NCBI GenBank assembly: GCA_002350445.1
Contig: DEEV01000088.1
Coordinates: forward strand, 7,698 to 17,879
Length of the DNA stretch: 10,182 nucleotides
Source: Treponema sp. UBA2869
GTDB lineage: Bacteria; Spirochaetota; Spirochaetia; Treponematales; Treponemataceae
Direction of reading: 5' to 3'
The position numbers were made by a program, and so were the translations under genes. Every line of letters begins with the position of its first letter. Positions within the stretch are counted from its first letter, which is position 1. Under the pieces are notes generated by a model that had not been told where the DNA came from, searched no databases, and saw only the letters and a program-made list of their open reading frames with translations. This document shows positions 5,806 to 10,182 of this stretch, one piece after another.

Positions 5806-8211
5806 ATGGCTACAAAAAATACTGATGATACAGACAATTCTATTATCTCCGCAGACCAGCTTCTGCCAGGAAAACTTGTTATAGTTCCTTTACAGGGGCG
5901 CCCTATTTTTCCGGCCATTTTTTCCCCTCTTATGATCAATTCATCTGATGACGTAAAAGCCATAGAAGATGCCTTTGAAAACGAAGGTTTTATCGGAATT
6001 TCAATGCTAAAAAACGATGCAGATAATCCTACTGCCGCAGATTTAAATAAAATAGGAACGGCTGCAAGAATTATAAAAAAAGTTAATTTGCCAGACGGCG
6101 GAATAAATATTTTTATTTCTACAATCAAGCGTTTTAAAATAAGAAAAACACTGCACTCTTCTACTCCAATTGCAGTTGCTGTTGAATATATTGAAGACGA
6201 AGAAGCTGATACATTCGAAGTAAAAGCTCTTACCCGCGCTTTAATTTCGGAAATGAAAGAAGTTTCAGAAAACAATCCTCTTTTTTCGGAAGAAATGCGC
6301 CTGAATATGGTAAACATAGACAACCCGGGAAAAATTGCCGATTTTATTGCATCAATTTTAAATATTGATAAAAACGAACAGCAGGCTGTCCTTGAATGCA
6401 TAAATGTGCGTCAGCGAATGGAAAAAGTTCTTGTTTTTATAAAACGAGAGCAGGAACTTTTGCGAGTTCAGAAAAAGATTCAAAACGAACTTAACGATAA
6501 AATCGAAAAAAATCAGCGTGAATATTTTTTGCGCGAAGAAATGAAGTCTATTCAGGAAGAACTTGGAGAAACTCCGGACGGAAACGACACCGACTATCAG
6601 AAATTCAAGAAAAAAATTGCTGAGCTTAATTTTGAAGGCGAAATTAAAGAAACTGTAGAAAGTGAACTTTCAAAACTTTCAATGATGGAACCAAATTCGT
6701 CTGAATGGATTGTAACAAGGAACTATCTTGAACTTGTATGTGCACTGCCATGGAAACAGGAAATAAAAGAAGATTATAATCTTGCAAAAGCAAAAGAAAT
6801 TCTCGAAAAAGATCATTTTGGTCTTGAAGACGTAAAAAAACGAATAATTGAATATCTTGCTGTCCGAAAAATGAAAGGTGATTCTAAAGGTTCAATTCTT
6901 CTGCTTGTTGGACCACCAGGAGTTGGAAAAACATCAGTTGGTCATTCTATTGCAAATGCAATGAACAAAAAATTTTACCGCTTTTCTGTAGGCGGAATGC
7001 ATGATGAAGCAGAAATTCGCGGTCACAGACGAACTTACGTAGGTGCAATGCCTGGAAAAATTATACAGGGCTTAAAAATTACAAAATCAGCATCTCCTGT
7101 ATTTTTGATTGACGAAGTTGATAAAATGGGTTCAAGCAACAACGGAGACCCGGCTTCTGCCCTTCTTGAAGTTCTTGACCCCGAGCAGAATATAAATTTC
7201 CGTGACAATTATCTGGATTTACCGTTTGACGTTTCGAACGTATTTTTTATTCTTACGGCGAACACACTGGACTCTGTTCCGGAACCACTGCTTGACCGTG
7301 CAGAAATAATTCAGCTTTCAGGTTATATTGACCAGGAAAAGCTTGAAATTGCAAAAAAATATCTGATTCCAAAAAATCTTGTTAAAAACGGACTTAAAAA
7401 GAATCAGGTAAAATACACAAAAGATGCGCTTTTTACAATTGCTGAAGAATATGCCCGTGAATCTGGCGTACGAAACTACGAAAAGAGCCTGGATAAAATT
7501 CACAGAAAAATTGTTCTTGAACTGCTAGAAAACGAAGAAAAAAATGACAGCGGCAAAGAAGCTTCTGATGAACGCCAGAAACAGATTACAGTAGATTCAA
7601 AAGATTTATATAAATATCTTGGAAAACCCGTTTTTGATGAATCTGAAATTAAAACGGCAAAAGTTCCTGGAACTGCAATAGGGCTTGCATGGACAAGCAT
7701 GGGCGGCGACACGCTTTTAATTGAATCAACTTGTTTTGCAGGAAAAGGAGGTCTTGTTCTTACCGGCCAGATGGGCGACGTAATGAAAGAATCCAGCCAG
7801 ATTGCGTTTAACTGGGCAAGAAAATTTATTCTGGAACGCGGTTCAAAAAAAGCAAAATGGTTCGAAGAAAATACAGTTCATCTTCATATTCCGGAAGGAG
7901 CAACTCCAAAGGACGGTCCAAGTGCCGGAATTACGATGGCAACAACTTTTGTTTCGCTTTTACTTGGAAAAAAGATTAAGCCGAATCTTGCAATGACAGG
8001 TGAACTTTCATTAACTGGTCAGGTTCTGCCAATTGGAGGTCTGCGCGAAAAAACTGTTGCCGCAAAGCGTAATAAGATTAAAACAATTATTATTCCAAAG
8101 GCAAATGAACGAGACCTTGAAAAAATTCCAGAACTTGTAAAAAAAGGAATAAAATTCTGTCCTGTTTCAGATGTTCACGAAGTACTGGAAATTGCGCTGG
8201 GCGTAAAATAA
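5806..8211 (+). CDS. lon: ATP-dependent protease La (Lon)
   Basis: An 801-residue cytoplasmic AAA+ serine protease that unfolds and degrades misfolded and regulatory proteins as a hexamer. Order of parts: N-terminal LON substrate-binding domain from about residue 22 (VPLQGRPIFPAIFSPLMI) to ~215; a coiled-coil helical stretch to ~335; AAA+ module with Walker A GPPGVGKT at 369-376 and Walker B FLIDEVDK with D436/E437; and the protease domain from about 600 to the end. The catalytic serine is S706 in PKDGPSAG and the lysine is K749 in IGGLREK, 43 residues apart as in E. coli S679/K722. A slightly acidic, low-complexity linker at about 568-582 joins the AAA+ and protease parts. Length is normal, with nothing broken. 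It is divergent from parC and convergent with the hydrolase gene, so it is probably a single-gene unit. The ATG has no good Shine-Dalgarno. Confidence 0.97.
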   Translation: MATKNTDDTDNSIISADQLLPGKLVIVPLQGRPIFPAIFSPLMINSSDDVKAIEDAFENEGFIGISMLKNDADNPTAADLNKIGTAARIIKKVNLPDGGINIFISTIKRFKIRKTLHSSTPIAVAVEYIEDEEADTFEVKALTRALISEMKEVSENNPLFSEEMRLNMVNIDNPGKIADFIASILNIDKNEQQAVLECINVRQRMEKVLVFIKREQELLRVQKKIQNELNDKIEKNQREYFLREEMKSIQEELGETPDGNDTDYQKFKKKIAELNFEGEIKETVESELSKLSMMEPNSSEWIVTRNYLELVCALPWKQEIKEDYNLAKAKEILEKDHFGLEDVKKRIIEYLAVRKMKGDSKGSILLLVGPPGVGKTSVGHSIANAMNKKFYRFSVGGMHDEAEIRGHRRTYVGAMPGKIIQGLKITKSASPVFLIDEVDKMGSSNNGDPASALLEVLDPEQNINFRDNYLDLPFDVSNVFFILTANTLDSVPEPLLDRAEIIQLSGYIDQEKLEIAKKYLIPKNLVKNGLKKNQVKYTKDALFTIAEEYARESGVRNYEKSLDKIHRKIVLELLENEEKNDSGKEASDERQKQITVDSKDLYKYLGKPVFDESEIKTAKVPGTAIGLAWTSMGGDTLLIESTCFAGKGGLVLTGQMGDVMKESSQIAFNWARKFILERGSKKAKWFEENTVHLHIPEGATPKDGPSAGITMATTFVSLLLGKKIKPNLAMTGELSLTGQVLPIGGLREKTVAAKRNKIKTIIIPKANERDLEKIPELVKKGIKFCPVSDVHEVLEIALGVK

Positions 8212-8224
8212 AATTTTTTCTACC

Positions 8225-9139
8225 CTACTCTACAATTTTAATGTCGCAGAGCCATTGCCACAAAGCTTTGTTCCATTGAAATTCACGCAGAAATTTACAG
8301 TCTTTCATTCCAAAGCCGTGACCGCCCCATTTATAAAAGGCGAGTCGAATATTTCTAACATGATTTTTTTCGAGGGATTCGTAAAGCCTTAGCGAATTTC
8401 TGCAGTCAACGACATCATCGTCTTCGGCAACTGCAATATATACGGGCGGCATTTCCGGCACAATCTGAAGTTCCATAGAAAACTCATTTTTTCTTTCTGC
8501 AGTCTGATTGTTTTTTCCTTTTCCAAGAAGACTGTTTCTTGACCAATGATGCGCTATGTCATCCTGCATTGAAACCACCGGATAAACAGGAACAACAAAA
8601 TCAGGGCAAAGAGAAACCTGTGTTTTTATGCCAAGTTTTTCAAGCTCGTTCTGTGCGCGTGCACCGTAAACTCCAGCCATTGTAACAAGGTGGCCGCCGG
8701 CGGAATAGCCTATAACGCCAACTTTATCTGACTTTATACCGTAGTACGCAGCATTTTCCCTTACAAGCTGAATTGCACGCTGCAAATCTTCTATCATTGC
8801 AGGATGATTATAACCGCTTTCGTTTGTGCGGTATTTTAACATAAAAGCCGTAACTCCGCGTTCAGAAAACCACTTTGAAGAACAATAACCTTCATTGTAA
8901 AGTCCAAGATGATGATAGCTTCCGCCTGGACATATTATTACAGCGGCTCCGGTATTTTTTACAGATGCGGAAGGTCTGTGAACAAACATTACGGACTGCT
9001 GATTTTTCATTCCTTTTACATTACGCCAGATATAAACAGTTTCGTTCTGTGCAAATAAAGATGAAGGTAAAATAAAAAACGCCAAAAATAAAAACAACCG
9101 GAATAAGCTTCTGCGGAAAGAATTTCTATTAAAAATCAT
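8225..9139 (-). CDS. Secreted alpha/beta hydrolase, acetylxylan/sugar-esterase-like
   Basis: A 304-residue alpha/beta-fold serine hydrolase. The N-terminus (RR at 9-10, hydrophobic run 13-26, SLFA at 27-30) is a signal peptide with likely cleavage after A30, giving a periplasmic or secreted enzyme. The oxyanion-hole strand is VIICPGGSYHHLG at 67-79, the nucleophile elbow GYSAGGH places S146, and the candidate triad partners are D241/D242 (AEDDDVVD) and H274 (WGGHGFG). The stretch YPVVSM followed by SRNSLLG matches acetylxylan/feruloyl-esterase-like enzymes found in gut fibre degraders, which remove acetyl or aromatic groups from plant polysaccharides. The exact substrate is inferred only. Its ATG overlaps the stop of the upstream kinase gene, and an AAGGG lies 10 bases before it. 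The stop is TAG, 13 bases from the lon stop. Confidence 0.88.
   Translation of the reverse strand: MIFNRNSFRRSLFRLFLFLAFFILPSSLFAQNETVYIWRNVKGMKNQQSVMFVHRPSASVKNTGAAVIICPGGSYHHLGLYNEGYCSSKWFSERGVTAFMLKYRTNESGYNHPAMIEDLQRAIQLVRENAAYYGIKSDKVGVIGYSAGGHLVTMAGVYGARAQNELEKLGIKTQVSLCPDFVVPVYPVVSMQDDIAHHWSRNSLLGKGKNNQTAERKNEFSMELQIVPEMPPVYIAVAEDDDVVDCRNSLRLYESLEKNHVRNIRLAFYKWGGHGFGMKDCKFLREFQWNKALWQWLCDIKIVE
9136..9139 (-). other. ATGA stop/start overlap between kinase and hydrolase genes
   Basis: On the minus strand the hydrolase ATG and the kinase TGA share two bases. With the AAGGG at 9150-9154 this indicates a single mRNA and coupled translation of a membrane kinase and a secreted enzyme. Confidence 0.85.
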
Positions 9140-10182
9140 TTTGCAGATGCCCTTTTGGTTCCTTCAAGCTCACGCTTTAATGCAGCAGAAAGAATCAGTT
9201 CATCCTGATACCAGTCTATTAAAAGTGAAAAAATTTCCGGAACATAACCGTCTGCTGTAACCTTTATTCGCCATACAGCAGCCGAGTCCAGCAAAAACGG
9301 ATCAATTTCTTCTACAGGTGTCCAGGAATTTTTATAATTTATAAAAAACTTTGAAACAGATGTTATGTCTTCCTGAGAATCGTAATCGAAGGCCTGAGGT
9401 TTTATTACAAGAGTTCGTTTTACATTTTTAAGGAAATTACAGTTGTAGTTAAAATCACCGTCATCAAGCTTAAAGCTTTTCCACCAGACGTAAGGACCAA
9501 CAACTATTTTTGCACGATAATCTCCGTCTTTTAAATAAACTGGGCGCATTGTATATTTTTCATTTTTTGACGATGCATTTTTTGCCACAAGTGACTTTTT
9601 AAAAAATCCTCCAAGCTTTTCTGAAAAGCGGCTTCCGGCAACAGCAAAGGTTCTTGAACTTCCGGGAACTTCAGGAATTTTGTCATTATCATTTTCGAAA
9701 ATAGTAATTTTCATAGGTAAATCCATCTGATTAAACAAAGAACGCGGCATTTCAACATTAAATACAACTTCAGAATACCAGCGGTCAAGCAAAACCTTGT
9801 GAATTATTCCAGAGTGCCAGCATAAACCAAAAACAACAGCGGCAGCGGCTAAACCTGCACAGCAGCGCCTTACAATGCGCACAATTTTGTCTTTCGGCTC
9901 AATTTTTTCAAAAGCAAACTGTTTTTTTGCAGCTACAGACCTTGCAACCAGAAGCCTAAGTTCATGCAAATCATAATGCCGCAAATATTTTTTTACCTCG
10001 CGAAGAACTGCTTCTATATTTCTGTAACGATTTTTAGCCTTAGGCTTTATCATTTTTCTGATAAGGCGGCTTACAGACTTTGGAATAGATTTATCTATAC
10101 TACGAGGTTCAATATAATGACCTTTTTTTATAACACGAAGATTTTCTTCCGAAAATTCACCGGAATAAGGCTTTGTTCCGGT
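9136..10182 (-). CDS. Membrane-anchored Ser/Thr protein kinase, C-terminal part (5' end outside window)
   Basis: The minus-strand frame is open from the window edge at 10182 to a TGA at 9138-9136, 348 codons; the ATG at 10053 is internal. The first ~68 residues are the end of a Hanks-type kinase C-lobe: TGTKPYSGEF, then a segment ending GHYIEPRSIDKSIPKSVSRL, then IRKMIKPKAKNRYRNIEAVL, matching subdomains X-XI with the conserved arginine. The catalytic loop and DFG motif lie outside the window. After a basic juxtamembrane stretch (KIVRIVRR) comes one membrane helix at about residues 107-129 of the visible part, then ~220 residues predicted outside the cytoplasmic membrane. That part is beta-rich and aromatic; its end (WRIKVTADGYVPEIFSLL) resembles PEGA-type repeats, but I cannot name the fold. 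Such kinases sense envelope or extracellular cues and phosphorylate cytoplasmic proteins. It is the first visible gene of an operon with the secreted hydrolase. Confidence 0.82.
   Translation of the reverse strand, partial: TGTKPYSGEFSEENLRVIKKGHYIEPRSIDKSIPKSVSRLIRKMIKPKAKNRYRNIEAVLREVKKYLRHYDLHELRLLVARSVAAKKQFAFEKIEPKDKIVRIVRRCCAGLAAAAVVFGLCWHSGIIHKVLLDRWYSEVVFNVEMPRSLFNQMDLPMKITIFENDNDKIPEVPGSSRTFAVAGSRFSEKLGGFFKKSLVAKNASSKNEKYTMRPVYLKDGDYRAKIVVGPYVWWKSFKLDDGDFNYNCNFLKNVKRTLVIKPQAFDYDSQEDITSVSKFFINYKNSWTPVEEIDPFLLDSAAVWRIKVTADGYVPEIFSLLIDWYQDELILSAALKRELEGTKRASAK

Noticed and set aside
5793..6401. A 202-codon open frame antisense to the 5' part of lon
   Set aside because: It lies opposite a clearly real lon reading frame; its protein is Ser/Phe/Ile-rich with no recognisable motif, as expected for a mirror of A-rich Lys/Glu codons.
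8212..8224. Terminator between lon and the convergent hydrolase gene
   Set aside because: The 13-base gap and its edges contain only AAAATTTTTT runs and no GC-bearing hairpin, so an intrinsic terminator is not supported.
1..10182. Mobile element, CRISPR array, toxin-antitoxin or defence system
   Set aside because: No transposase or integrase motifs, no spaced direct repeats, no tRNA and no short overlapping toxin-antitoxin frames are seen; the genes are mainly housekeeping.

Overview
This is about 10.2 kb of AT-rich bacterial chromosome carrying seven complete genes and two genes cut by the window edges. The best guess for the source is a spirochaete close to Treponema, probably a host-gut or rumen type. 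The reasons are the low GC content with A/T-ending codons, a short topoisomerase IV subunit A of the spirochaete kind, a GreA whose reading frame runs off the left edge in a way that would fit the long treponemal GreA, and a secreted sugar-esterase-like hydrolase typical of plant-fibre habitats. This is an inference from protein resemblance, without any database search.

Layout from left to right. The 3' end of greA (2-445, +) is followed after 5 bases by a metallo-beta-lactamase-fold hydrolase (451-1410, +). A shared bidirectional terminator (about 1409-1446) lies between that gene and the convergent deoC (1476-2225, -). Next on the minus strand come a HAD-family phosphatase/phosphomutase (2408-3052), a YigZ/IMPACT-family protein (3137-3739) and parC (3765-5672). 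The parC and yigZ genes are 25 bases apart and probably cotranscribed; the HAD and deoC genes each appear to have their own promoter. The 133-base gap 5673-5805 holds divergent promoters for parC (-) and lon (+, 5806-8211). Convergent to lon, with only 13 bases between, is a two-gene minus-strand unit read from the right edge: the C-terminal part of a membrane-anchored Ser/Thr protein kinase (9136-10182) overlapping by ATGA a secreted alpha/beta hydrolase (8225-9139).

Most genes are housekeeping: transcript rescue (GreA), DNA decatenation (ParC), protein quality control (Lon), deoxynucleoside catabolism (DeoC), sugar-phosphate or metabolite-damage handling (HAD). I do not see a defence island, mobile element, CRISPR array, prophage or tRNA. 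The observations most worth following up are two promoters placed so close to their ATGs (deoC and the HAD gene) that the mRNAs look leaderless, the kinase/secreted esterase pair, and the ParC with a reduced C-terminal domain and non-canonical residues at the two usual quinolone-contact positions.
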